Source: Gammaproteobacteria bacterium (lineage in GTDB: Bacteria; Pseudomonadota; Gammaproteobacteria; Steroidobacterales; Steroidobacteraceae). From it: a stretch of DNA of 36,414 bases. Below, in pieces: positions 1 through 8,906 of this stretch. The stretch's first letter is position 1, and every line of letters starts with the position of its first letter. Under the pieces are notes generated by a model. That model was given only the letters and a program-made list of their open reading frames with translations. It was not told the origin of the DNA and ran no database searches. Both the position numbers and the translations under genes were made by a program. The stretch is taken from assembly GCA_021323735.1 (NCBI GenBank), contig JAJPKM010000005.1:1-36414 (forward strand), in the 5' to 3' direction.

Positions 1-827
1 CTCAACCGGTTGAGTTTGTCCTCAGGCACATCTTCCGACATCCAGTCGCGGCCGTTGTCCGTAAAGTACATCTGCTTATTGAGCGGATTCCAATCGAACC
101 CGACGGAATTGCGCACGCCCAAGGCCACGACTTCGGCGCCGCTGCCATCCAGATTGATGCGCCGGATTTGGCCATGCGCGGCGTCATGCAGTACGTTATT
201 CCCCGGCTGACCCACCGGTATATAGAGTTTATTGTCCGGACCGATCGAAATGAATTTCCAGCCGTGGGCTTCGTCCTTGGGTAAATCATCGTAGATCACC
301 GTCGGTTTGGGCGGATTGTCGAGATGATCCTCGATGCCGTCGATCTTTGAGATTTGCGACAGTTCCGCGATGTAAAGTGTGCCGTTGTGAAACGCCACAC
401 CGTTCGGGCGATGCAGGCCGCTGGCAATGACCTTGACCTGGTGATCGGCGTGGGTGATGGCATACACCTTATCGACCAGCCGCGAGCCGACGAATACGGT
501 GCCTTTGTCACCTTCCCGCAATGAACGCGCATTGGTCATGCCGGCGGCGTAAACCTCCAGGGAAAAGCCCGGCGGCAGCTTGAGCTTGGCCGTCGGCAAT
601 TTGTCGACCGGGGTCGCAATCGGCGGCGAGGAGATGGGTGCCAGCTTGGCCGCCTCCAAGTTTTCAGGCCTGCCGATCAACGGGGAGCCGGGCGGCAATA
701 CGGCGGCCGGCGGGGACGCTGCCGCCGGCGTGGTGGCCGGAGGAGTCTGGCCCCAAACAGCGGTGCCGGTGAGGTAAATGGCGGCGCCGGCCAGCAACAC
801 GCGCCATCGAGCGGTACGTAAGATCAT
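1..827 (-). CDS. PQQ-dependent sugar (sorbosone-type) dehydrogenase, partial
   Basis: The reading frame is open from an ATG at 827 to the window edge, giving about 275 N-terminal residues; the C-terminus lies outside. A signal peptide (basic start, then a hydrophobic stretch ending near VWGQ) is followed by a Pro/Ala-rich linker. The beta-propeller portion then begins with LPPGFSLEVYAAG and continues with repeats such as RPNGVAFHNGTLYIAE and ALGVRNSVGFDW, typical of the soluble aldose/sorbosone dehydrogenase family. Such enzymes oxidise sugars in the periplasm with PQQ. A GGGGG run lies about 6 bases before the start. The catalytic His/Arg and calcium-binding parts cannot be checked because the gene is cut. 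The family call is fairly safe; the substrate is unknown. Confidence 0.8.
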   Translation of the reverse strand, partial: MILRTARWRVLLAGAAIYLTGTAVWGQTPPATTPAAASPPAAVLPPGSPLIGRPENLEAAKLAPISSPPIATPVDKLPTAKLKLPPGFSLEVYAAGMTNARSLREGDKGTVFVGSRLVDKVYAITHADHQVKVIASGLHRPNGVAFHNGTLYIAELSQISKIDGIEDHLDNPPKPTVIYDDLPKDEAHGWKFISIGPDNKLYIPVGQPGNNVLHDAAHGQIRRINLDGSGAEVVALGVRNSVGFDWNPLNKQMYFTDNGRDWMSEDVPEDKLNRL

Positions 828-881
828 GTGTGCCCCCAAAAAACGCAGCATCCTATCAGACCGAAAACCTGAGCAGGCAAA

Positions 882-898
882 GGGCGACGACATCGCCC
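882..898 (-). terminator. Short terminator-like hairpin after the repeat-containing secreted protein gene
   Basis: A perfect 6-bp stem (GGGCGA/TCGCCC) with a 5-base loop lies just downstream of the stop at 946 on the minus strand. Only three T residues follow, so termination may be weak. Confidence 0.35.
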
Positions 899-945
899 CG
901 CCAGGCCACGATTTGCATGCGCTGACCCGACATCGCCTCAATTTC

Positions 946-2073
946 TCAATCGCTTACTCGCTTGATCGTCATGACGTTGCTTTCACGGCTGTCCGGATGC
1001 CCGCACACCGTGGGATTCCAAGTGGTCCCGACCAGCACCCACCCCGGCGGCACCGCCGCACGGCAAGCCTGAACGATGGCGCCCGGCGCCTGGTCGCTGA
1101 GTCGTTGAAGGGTCCAGACGTTGAAGGCAACGCCTGTGGGGTTGCCGCACACGGTGGGATTCCATGCATCGTTGATCTTGATCCACCCGGGCGGCAGCGA
1201 TCCGGCGCAAACGTATTGCGTCTGCAACAGCGCTCCCAGTACCAATCGCGCCCCGGGCCCCTGGGGTTCAGCCTCCACGGGCTTGGTCTCAATGGGTTTT
1301 TCCTCCTGGGGCTTGACTTCGCGACGCAGGGCTATGGCTGGGGTTTGATTCGCGGCAGAAGCGCCGAGTAGCTCCAACGCCGCGTTCGTGACCGAACCCG
1401 GTTGGGACGAGCCATTGCTGCAGCCCACTTTCCTGGCGCTCATCGGCGCGAGATTCACAGCCACCGCGCCCACTTGGTTGCCGCGTTCGCCGATGAGCGT
1501 GATCGATGCGGACAGCCGGGCAAAGGGATGCAGGTTCACAACATACAGCAGGCCAGCGGGCCGTGCCCCTGGACCGCATTCGTTGATGCTACCTTGCAAG
1601 GTAAACGCCGCAAAAGAGCCGGCATCGGCGCTCGGGGCTTCGGGTTCACCCGGATCGACATACTTCGCGCCTTGTATGGTGATCACCACCGGTACGGTGA
1701 GTGCTCCCGTCCGCTCGAGCGGTGCGCGATATGTCGAGGTGCAGCCGATCGGCAGCGCTTCGCGCGGTTCCAACCGGCGCGCATGGTACTTGGGGAAGCG
1801 GTCGGTGATGGGTTTGAGGCTCGCATCGAATAAGATGAAGTGCTGCTGCGCTGGGACCGAGTCGTACTTGAAGCGGGCGTCGATACTTTGACTAGGACTG
1901 ACGTTCGTCGCGTAGACCACGAAGCTCTTGTCGCCGGGATCAAATCCCTCGCAGCGTTCCGCACGGACTTCCAACCGGATATCGTCGATCGCCGCCGCCT
2001 CCACGGGGTGCGAAAGCCCGAAGGAAGCAACGAGCGTGAAAGCGACAAACGCGCGACCGAACGACCGTTTCAT
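946..2073 (-). CDS. Secreted protein with two C-terminal PPGW/WNPTVCG repeats
   Basis: This is a 375-residue protein of unknown function. The ATG at 2073 is chosen over the longer frame because AAAGGAG lies 10-13 bases upstream and the protein then opens with a typical signal peptide (MKRSFGRAFVAFTLVASFG). The C-terminus holds two tandem copies of a roughly 40-residue unit. Each contains PPGW, WNPTVCG and an N-V-x-T-x-x-R-x-SD ending, and the paired cysteines suggest disulfides in the periplasm or outside the cell. A Pro/Glu-rich linker (KPIETKPVEAEPQ) separates the N-terminal part from the repeats. It points toward the truncated dehydrogenase gene, with about 118 bases and a weak hairpin between them. 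Confidence 0.8.
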   Translation of the reverse strand: MKRSFGRAFVAFTLVASFGLSHPVEAAAIDDIRLEVRAERCEGFDPGDKSFVVYATNVSPSQSIDARFKYDSVPAQQHFILFDASLKPITDRFPKYHARRLEPREALPIGCTSTYRAPLERTGALTVPVVITIQGAKYVDPGEPEAPSADAGSFAAFTLQGSINECGPGARPAGLLYVVNLHPFARLSASITLIGERGNQVGAVAVNLAPMSARKVGCSNGSSQPGSVTNAALELLGASAANQTPAIALRREVKPQEEKPIETKPVEAEPQGPGARLVLGALLQTQYVCAGSLPPGWIKINDAWNPTVCGNPTGVAFNVWTLQRLSDQAPGAIVQACRAAVPPGWVLVGTTWNPTVCGHPDSRESNVMTIKRVSD

Positions 2074-2267
2074 CTCGGGCAGGCTCCTTTCGCCATCGTA
2101 CTTCACTCGCAAGATCTTTCCCACGGGCCGCCGGGACCGATGCGGACCACCCTGGTTCCAGGCAGACCGGCTCGATGGCAGCGAGGTGCGCGGACTGTGC
2201 GCAGGCGCACAGACGCACCAGGAGGGGTTTGCCCATCATGCCGGAACGGCTGGGATGGAGATTCGCA

Positions 2268-2732
2268 ATGCACTCGAAGAGCAAGTTCGTCGTTCACGGT
2301 CATCTATTATTGCTCGTGCTGCTTTGCGCGGGATGTGTCGTCGCCACACCCAGCCGTCACCCTGCCTACCTGCACGCTCTGACAGACCTGCGTGCCGCGC
2401 GCTGGATGCTGGAGCATCGGCCGGGGGATGCCGCCGTCAGCGTGCATGAAGACGAAGCCATCGTTGAGATTGACCGCGCGATTGCAGAGATCAAGCATGC
2501 CGCGATCGATGACGGCAAGAACATCCATGATCATCCCCCCGTCGACCTACCGAATGATTTCCGTGGCCGGCTGCACCGGGCAGACGAGCTACTGAGGAAG
2601 GTCCGTGCCGATACCTATCGCGAAGAGGACAATCCCGCGGCGCGTGAGCTCCGCGATCGCGCCATTGCGCACGTCGATGCCGCGCTGCATGCCACGGATC
2701 GGGCAATTCATGACGTAGAGGTTGGCCGCTAA
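2268..2732 (+). CDS. Small putative lipoprotein
   Basis: This 154-residue protein opens with MHSKSKF, a long Leu/Val stretch and CAGC, which looks like a lipobox, although Cys at -3 is unusual. The mature part is helical, charged and His/Asp-rich (AIVEIDRAIAEIKHAAIDD, IAHVDAALHATDRAIHDVE) with likely coiled coils. The start at 2268 has GGATGGAG about 7 bases upstream. An in-frame ATG at 2238 preceded by AGGAGGGG is a reasonable alternative. It is transcribed divergently from the secreted repeat protein and convergently with the small gene at 2763-2966. Function is unknown. Confidence 0.75.
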   Translation: MHSKSKFVVHGHLLLLVLLCAGCVVATPSRHPAYLHALTDLRAARWMLEHRPGDAAVSVHEDEAIVEIDRAIAEIKHAAIDDGKNIHDHPPVDLPNDFRGRLHRADELLRKVRADTYREEDNPAARELRDRAIAHVDAALHATDRAIHDVEVGR

Positions 2733-2762
2733 GAAAAGTCGTTAAGAAAACGGAAGGGCCGG

Positions 2763-2966
2763 TTAGCGCGACGTCAATGCGTCCATGTCGGCTTGCATGC
2801 GCCGCTTGTACTCGTCTGACCAGTGCGCTCCGGGCTTCTGATTGCCCTTGCTCTGAGGCTGAGGTTCGGGCTTCGCCTTAGGTTCCTCCAAGGCTCTTTT
2901 CACGCCGGCTTTCAGTTTGAGCGTCGTGCGTGGCGAGGGGTTGGCGGGTGAGTTCGGGTTGTCCAT
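2763..2966 (-). CDS. Small Pro/Lys-rich hypothetical protein
   Basis: This 67-residue protein has a basic, proline-rich N-terminal half (NPSPRTTLKLKAGVKRA, then PEPQPQSK) and a polar C-terminal end (HWSDEYKRRMQADMDALTSR). There is no signal peptide or membrane segment, so it is probably cytoplasmic. GGAGG lies about 13 bases before the ATG. Codon usage resembles that of its neighbours. I believe it is a real gene because of the ribosome binding site and the structured C-terminal helix, but I assign no function. It diverges from the aminomutase gene. Confidence 0.6.
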   Translation of the reverse strand: MDNPNSPANPSPRTTLKLKAGVKRALEEPKAKPEPQPQSKGNQKPGAHWSDEYKRRMQADMDALTSR

Positions 2967-2993
2967 GCAGTTATATCGGCCTCCGTTTGAACT

Positions 2994-3009
2994 AGCTCGT
3001 GATCGAGCT
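2994..3009. promoter_or_regulatory. Perfect inverted repeat in a divergent promoter region
   Basis: AGCTCG-TGAT-CGAGCT is a perfect 6-bp inverted repeat with a 4-base centre. It lies between the divergent small gene (start 2966) and the aminomutase gene (start near 3167). It could be an operator, but this is inference from position only. Confidence 0.3.
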
Positions 3010-3166
3010 GACCGAGCCCGATTCTACCTCAAGCCCATTGGCACACCAATAACTCTGCACCGCCGCAGGGGGCTTAGGCACGTTTCATGCCCAGGAAATG
3101 GCCTACAATCGCGCACCTGCCTCGCGCGACCCGCCGAGCGGTATCGGAAATTCAACTGTCATCTCC

Positions 3167-4156
3167 ATGAAGCAATCCATGCAACCCATCACGACTGCCG
3201 CCGCGAACGCATTCGACTACCGGGTGACGCCCTATCTTAAGTCGCTGCTGCAAGATCGGCCGGCGGACGATCCCTTGAGTCTCCAGTTCCTGCCCCAGCC
3301 ACAGGAGCTGACCGCGCTGGCGTACGAGACCTCAGATCCAATCGGGGATACGCCTTTTACGCCGGTGCCTGGAGTCGTGCATCGCCATCCGGACCGTATC
3401 CTGCTGAAGGTGGCGCATTCTTGCCCGGTGTATTGCCGCTTTTGCTTCCGGCGCGACATGATCGGCAGCAAGGGCGAACCCCTGCAAGGAGCGGCGCTGG
3501 ATGCTGCAATCGCCTATGTGCGCGCGCACCCCGAAATATGGGAAGTCATTTTGACCGGTGGCGACCCCTTCTCGCTTTCCGCCAGACGCCTGCGCGGCAT
3601 CCTGGGCGATTTGACAGCCATCGAACATGTCAGCGTGCTGCGCATTCACACGCGAGTGCCCATCGTGGCACCGCACACCGTGGATGAGACCTATGTGAGC
3701 GCCCTGGAGCAGCCGTTGCCGATATATCTGGCGGTGCATGTGAATCATGCGGACGAGATCACCGATGCCGTCGTTGCGGCGCTGCGGCGGCTGCATGCGG
3801 CCGGCATCGTTCTCCTGAGCCAGACCGTACTGCTCAAAGGCGTCAACGACAATGTGCCGGTGCTCGAAGCCTTGTTCCGCCGGCTGGTACGGTTGAAGGT
3901 CCGTCCCTACTATCTGCACCATCCGGATCTGGCGCCGGGTACCTCGCATTTCCGTGTACCCATCGATGTGGGGCAGCGCCTGATGCATTCCTTGCGAAGA
4001 ACGATGTCGGGATTGTGCCTGCCCACCTACGTGCTCGACATCCCCGGGGGATTCGGCAAGGTGCCCATCGGTCCGATGTACGTCGGCGCGCGAGACGCCT
4101 CTGGGTGCAGACAGATCCAAGATCCCGCCGGTCACCGGCACACCTACCCGGAGTAG
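3167..4156 (+). CDS. Lysine 2,3-aminomutase family radical SAM enzyme
   Basis: This protein of about 329 residues catalyses, by family, a 1,2-amino shift (L-lysine to beta-lysine) using SAM, a [4Fe-4S] cluster and PLP. The cluster motif CPVYCRFC is present, followed by FRR and a TGGDP loop. Near the C-terminus, DLAPGTSHFR and LDIPGGFGK carry the two Asp residues that bind the substrate ammonium group and the PLP lysine of true aminomutases. The latter motif argues against EpmB (EF-P modification), whose C-terminus differs. The start is uncertain: an ATG at 3098 also opens the frame, and 3179 is possible. A TACAAT at 3104-3109 could be a -10 element, which would favour 3167 or 3179. No efp or beta-lysine acetyltransferase gene is nearby. 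Confidence 0.85.
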   Translation: MKQSMQPITTAAANAFDYRVTPYLKSLLQDRPADDPLSLQFLPQPQELTALAYETSDPIGDTPFTPVPGVVHRHPDRILLKVAHSCPVYCRFCFRRDMIGSKGEPLQGAALDAAIAYVRAHPEIWEVILTGGDPFSLSARRLRGILGDLTAIEHVSVLRIHTRVPIVAPHTVDETYVSALEQPLPIYLAVHVNHADEITDAVVAALRRLHAAGIVLLSQTVLLKGVNDNVPVLEALFRRLVRLKVRPYYLHHPDLAPGTSHFRVPIDVGQRLMHSLRRTMSGLCLPTYVLDIPGGFGKVPIGPMYVGARDASGCRQIQDPAGHRHTYPE

Positions 4157-4244
4157 GCGGGATCCCAACCTGGGCCGCTGGAGGCTCCGGTTCCTCCGGA
4201 ACGCCGCCCCTGGAACAGAATCGCGTTGCCGGCGACTCATCACC

Positions 4245-4511
4245 TCATCGGCGTCGATCGTCTCCGCGGTCGCGGTGGTCCCACCGTCCTCGATCATCGC
4301 GGTGTCCGCGCCCGTCGTGATCCCCCCAATGACCGCGGCCGTAGTAGACCGTCGGCGGTGCGTAGTAGCGCGGTGTCTCATAGATCACCGGCGGCGGTTC
4401 ACCCCACCAGCCGAATGGGTTGATGTTGACGCTGACGTGCCCATCGGCAAAGGCGGCGGAACTCGCTGCGAGCGCCAACGCCCCGATGCTGAGTGCAATT
4501 TGCTGCTTCAT
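4245..4511 (-). CDS. Small secreted Arg/His/Asp-rich protein
   Basis: This 88-residue protein has a clean signal peptide (MKQQIALSIGALALAASSAAFA), a Pro/Tyr-rich middle (PFGWWGEPPPVIYE, RYYAPPTVYYG) and a low-complexity tail of RGH, DDR and RWDHRD units. GAGGA lies about 7 bases before the ATG. The tail could bind metal or nucleic acid, but this is speculation. It lies just downstream of the Spy-like gene on the same strand, so both may belong to an envelope-stress unit. Function is unknown. Confidence 0.75.
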   Translation of the reverse strand: MKQQIALSIGALALAASSAAFADGHVSVNINPFGWWGEPPPVIYETPRYYAPPTVYYGRGHWGDHDGRGHRDDRGRWDHRDRGDDRRR

Positions 4512-4527
4512 GATGATTCCTCGATGC

Positions 4528-4558
4528 CCGGCGATGCGGCCGTTTTCGCGATCGCCGG
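4528..4558. terminator. Hairpin between the Spy-like gene and the RH-rich gene
   Basis: A perfect 8-bp inverted repeat (CCGGCGAT/ATCGCCGG) has a 15-base loop. It follows the Spy-like gene stop at 4566 and lies about 17 bases before the next start. There is no T tract on the minus strand, so it may be a partial terminator or an mRNA processing/stability element. Confidence 0.4.
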
Positions 4559-4565
4559 AACAACT

Positions 4566-5051
4566 TCAGTTGGCTTTGGCGACCTTTTTCCCATCGTGAT
4601 GATGACGATGATGACTGAATACCTCGTCGGCTTCCTTCTTCTGATCGTCGGACATCGTGGAATACAAACTGGAGAAGGCGCTCGAGAGCCTTTTGACGCC
4701 GTTTGCATGGGCCTGTGCGATTTCGGCATAAGAATTCAGATCATCGATCGCCGTCGCGTATGCAATGCTCGCGTCACGTTTGTCGATGGCCCGGTCAAGA
4801 TCCCTGGTGTTATCGCGCATCGTGTCCGCGACTTCCTTCCACTGGGACTCCTCGGCGGGAGTAATTTTGAGCTTCGCATGCAGATCCGCGATGTGTTTCT
4901 CCACGGCGGCATCGCGTATGGCATCGCCCTTCGTCCTCGTCGACCGGGAGCCATCGGCGGAGGCGTGTGAGTTCGCGGATGGTTCAGGTGTTTGCGCGAG
5001 TGCGCTCCCAAACACCAGCGTGGATACCAGAACAGCAACAGTCAATTTCAT
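4566..5051 (-). CDS. Spy/LTXXQ-like periplasmic protein
   Basis: This 161-residue protein is probably a periplasmic chaperone-like helical protein related to Spy/CpxP. The start at 5051 has GGAG 7 bases upstream and gives a good signal peptide (MKLTVAVLVSTLVFGSALAQ). The mature part is helical: ITPAEESQWKEVADTMRD resembles the first LTxxQ motif and LYSTMSDDQKKEADEVF the second. It ends in a His-rich tail (HHRHHHDGKK), which might bind metal. Proteins of this type bind unfolded envelope proteins or sense envelope stress. The His tail and the spacing of the two motifs are the supporting observations. The exact role is inferred. Confidence 0.75.
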   Translation of the reverse strand: MKLTVAVLVSTLVFGSALAQTPEPSANSHASADGSRSTRTKGDAIRDAAVEKHIADLHAKLKITPAEESQWKEVADTMRDNTRDLDRAIDKRDASIAYATAIDDLNSYAEIAQAHANGVKRLSSAFSSLYSTMSDDQKKEADEVFSHHRHHHDGKKVAKAN

Positions 5052-5460
5052 AAAGTTCTCCGTGGGGTATGCATTCTTGGATGCACCGGCATTCTTGAAC
5101 AGAATGGACAGTTGACGCTTTTTCGTCGGTGCGCCGCCGCACACATGGGGCAAGAACTCACGGTAACCCAAGATGGGGCGGGGCACCGTCAGACGCGGGC
5201 GCAATCGCCCATGCCGCTGCACCTACAGGTCGCCTGGGAATCGGCATCCCTGACGGTTTTCCCACATCGGTACACTGTTTCGATGTCGGTGTGGTGAAAG
5301 TGTCCTCTTGATCGCGCTTCCAGGACCGCCACACGTCCGCAGGTGCCGCCGCCGCGCAGCGGTCGCGCTTGGGTGCCTCCAAAGTCATTGCCTTGCTGCC
5401 TAAGGCCTGATGAGCGCAAAATTGCGCTCCCTTCCTGGGCCTAATGGAGAGAAACAACGT

Positions 5461-6330
5461 ATGTGCGAACAAGACGATCTGGAAGAGTTTGCGCGGCGCT
5501 CGAACGAGCTGTCGCGGCGCCAATTCGGCGCCCTGGCCTTAGGAGTAGGCCTCGCCGCCTCACTGCCGAAGCTTGCCAATGCCGCCGAGACTCAGGGAGC
5601 GGATATCGAAATCAAAACCGCGGACGGCACGGCCGACGCGTATTTCGTGCATCCCGCCAAGGGCAAACATCCGGGCGTGCTCATTTGGCCGGATATTTTT
5701 GGATTGCGCCCGGCGTTCAAGCAGATGGCGACGCGGCTGGCCGAGTCCGGCTATTCGGTGCTGGTGATCAACCCCTTTTATCGCACCCACAAGGCACCGA
5801 CCTCAGCGGATCATGCGGATTTCAACGATCCCGCGACCCGTCAGGCGCTCATGGCGTTGGCGGGGACGTTGAGTCCCGCGACCGCCGATACCGACGCCAA
5901 GGCTTTTGTGGCCTATCTGGACAGCCAGCCTGCCGTCGACAAGAAGCGCAAAATGGGCACCACCGGATACTGCATGGGCGGCCCCTTCGTATTCCATACG
6001 GCCGCGGGCTTTCCTGACCGCATCGGCGCCGCTGCCACGTTCCACGGTGGCGGTCTAGTCTCGGACAAGGCGGACAGTCCGCATCTCTCGATCCCGAAGA
6101 TGAAGGCGCACTTCCTCATCGCCATTGCCGAGAATGACGATAAGCGGCAGCCGGAAGCCAAGGACGTGCTGCGCGATGGTTTCGCCAAGGCCAAGCTGCC
6201 CGCCGAGATTGAAGTCTATGCCGGCACGCTGCACGGGTGGTGTCCGCCCGATGCCCAGGTGTACAACCACGACCAGGCGGAAAAGGCCTGGAGCCGGATG
6301 CTGGCGCTGTTCAGCAGCTCACTGGCGTAA
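5461..6330 (+). CDS. Tat-exported dienelactone hydrolase family protein
   Basis: This 289-residue alpha/beta hydrolase has a twin-arginine signal (LSRRQFGALALGVGLAAS) near residue 20, so it is exported folded. Family features are visible: a PDIFGLRP segment, GYCMGG with the nucleophilic cysteine, and LHGW with the catalytic histidine near the C-terminus. It probably cleaves small lactones or esters. The start at 5461 has GGAGAG about 10 bases upstream, whereas the longer frame from 5410 would bury the signal. It has a paralogue at 25781-26542 that shares the S-D/T-D-K-x-D-S-P-H-L segment but lacks the Tat signal. A strong inverted repeat follows it. Confidence 0.88.
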   Translation: MCEQDDLEEFARRSNELSRRQFGALALGVGLAASLPKLANAAETQGADIEIKTADGTADAYFVHPAKGKHPGVLIWPDIFGLRPAFKQMATRLAESGYSVLVINPFYRTHKAPTSADHADFNDPATRQALMALAGTLSPATADTDAKAFVAYLDSQPAVDKKRKMGTTGYCMGGPFVFHTAAGFPDRIGAAATFHGGGLVSDKADSPHLSIPKMKAHFLIAIAENDDKRQPEAKDVLRDGFAKAKLPAEIEVYAGTLHGWCPPDAQVYNHDQAEKAWSRMLALFSSSLA

Positions 6331-6379
6331 GGGCTGGAACGCGGCGCAGCAAGCGGCCGCATTGCCGCAAGCGACGAGC

Positions 6380-6416
6380 GCCCCTCGAAGGATCAAGGAC
6401 CGGTTCTTCGAGGGGC
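6380..6416 (+). terminator. Long perfect hairpin after the Tat hydrolase gene
   Basis: An 11-bp perfect inverted repeat (GCCCCTCGAAG/CTTCGAGGGGC) with a 15-base loop starts 49 bases after the stop at 6330. No T run follows, so it may stall transcription or protect the mRNA end rather than act as a full intrinsic terminator. Confidence 0.45.
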
Positions 6417-6488
6417 CGCACGGCCGACGCTCGCGGCCACTCGGAATACTTAAAAAGGCTAGGGCGCGGCTGAGACTTGAAGGGATCA

Positions 6489-7157
6489 ATGCAAGCATCT
6501 GATAAACCCCGGATGTTGGGCCGATTCGTCGTGCTCAGCAGCCTTAGCGTCCTCGGTGCAGCGGCTTTCACGCCAAGCATCATTGCCATGTCCGCGGACT
6601 CGCTCCCGACCGCAGCCTCGTTGTCCGTGTTCGTGCTTCTGGTATCCGCAATTTGCATACCATCCGCTTGGTTCGGATTGCAGCTCGCAGATGCGGCGCA
6701 TCTGCCAATGCCGTGGCTTCGTAGGCTGGATCGGCAAGCGGAAGAAGGGCGGCCGGGGGGCGCTGTCCCTGCGGTTGCACTGGGTGTTCTCTTCGCCATC
6801 GGTGCAAAGTACCTGCTGTATCATTTTCATCTGCCAAACCTGGCGGGCTCGCTATGGTCCAGGATGGCGAGTGTCTTTTTTGCCGCCGGTAGTCTGGAAA
6901 TTGTCGTTCATCTCCTGATCATGAGTCTGGTCGTTCGTCTGAGCGGGAAAGTCTGGATGGGCATCGTGGCGGCGGCCATTGCCTTTGTGATTTTTCACGC
7001 CACGGGTTTGGCAGGGCAGAGCATCGAGCTGGTCACAGCTTCGCTGCTGCTCAATGGAGCGCTGGGTTTGGTTTTGGGAGCGCTATATGCGCGATATGGG
7101 TTCGAATACCTGCTTCTTTGCCATGCCGTGGCCCATGTGCTCGCCGTAGCCTTTTGA
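6489..7157 (+). CDS. Multi-pass membrane protein, CPBP (CAAX protease)-like with degenerate motifs
   Basis: This 222-residue protein has about six hydrophobic segments. The ATG at 6489 has AAGGGA just upstream; a TTG at 6477 is less likely. The C-terminal half has the layout of CPBP intramembrane proteases: a GSLEIVVHLL segment where EExxxR is expected, FVIFHATG (the FxxxH motif), then LGLVLGALYARYGFEYLLLCHAVAHV (broken up: a G-rich helix, YARYG, then H-x-x-x-H). Because the first motif has only one of two glutamates and lacks the arginine, protease activity is doubtful. It could be an inactive family member or a different membrane protein. Confidence 0.6.
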   Translation: MQASDKPRMLGRFVVLSSLSVLGAAAFTPSIIAMSADSLPTAASLSVFVLLVSAICIPSAWFGLQLADAAHLPMPWLRRLDRQAEEGRPGGAVPAVALGVLFAIGAKYLLYHFHLPNLAGSLWSRMASVFFAAGSLEIVVHLLIMSLVVRLSGKVWMGIVAAAIAFVIFHATGLAGQSIELVTASLLLNGALGLVLGALYARYGFEYLLLCHAVAHVLAVAF

Positions 7158-7215
7158 CGCTCAACGCGTTTCAGGATGGCTGCAATGCCGGTCGATCGCG
7201 CGCACCGAAGATCTT

Positions 7216-7255
7216 CAAAAATGACGGCGAACTGAGTTTTTCCGCATCGCCGTCA
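7216..7255 (-). terminator. Intrinsic terminator of the GMC/TIM-barrel operon
   Basis: On the minus strand a 9-bp perfect stem (TGACGGCGA/TCGCCGTCA) with a 16-base loop is followed directly by TTTTT. It begins a few bases after the stop of the fused TIM-barrel gene (7260). This is the best intrinsic terminator in the window. Confidence 0.75.
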
Positions 7256-7259
7256 CCGG

Positions 7260-8902
<1,643 letters not shown>

Positions 8903-8906
<4 letters not shown>

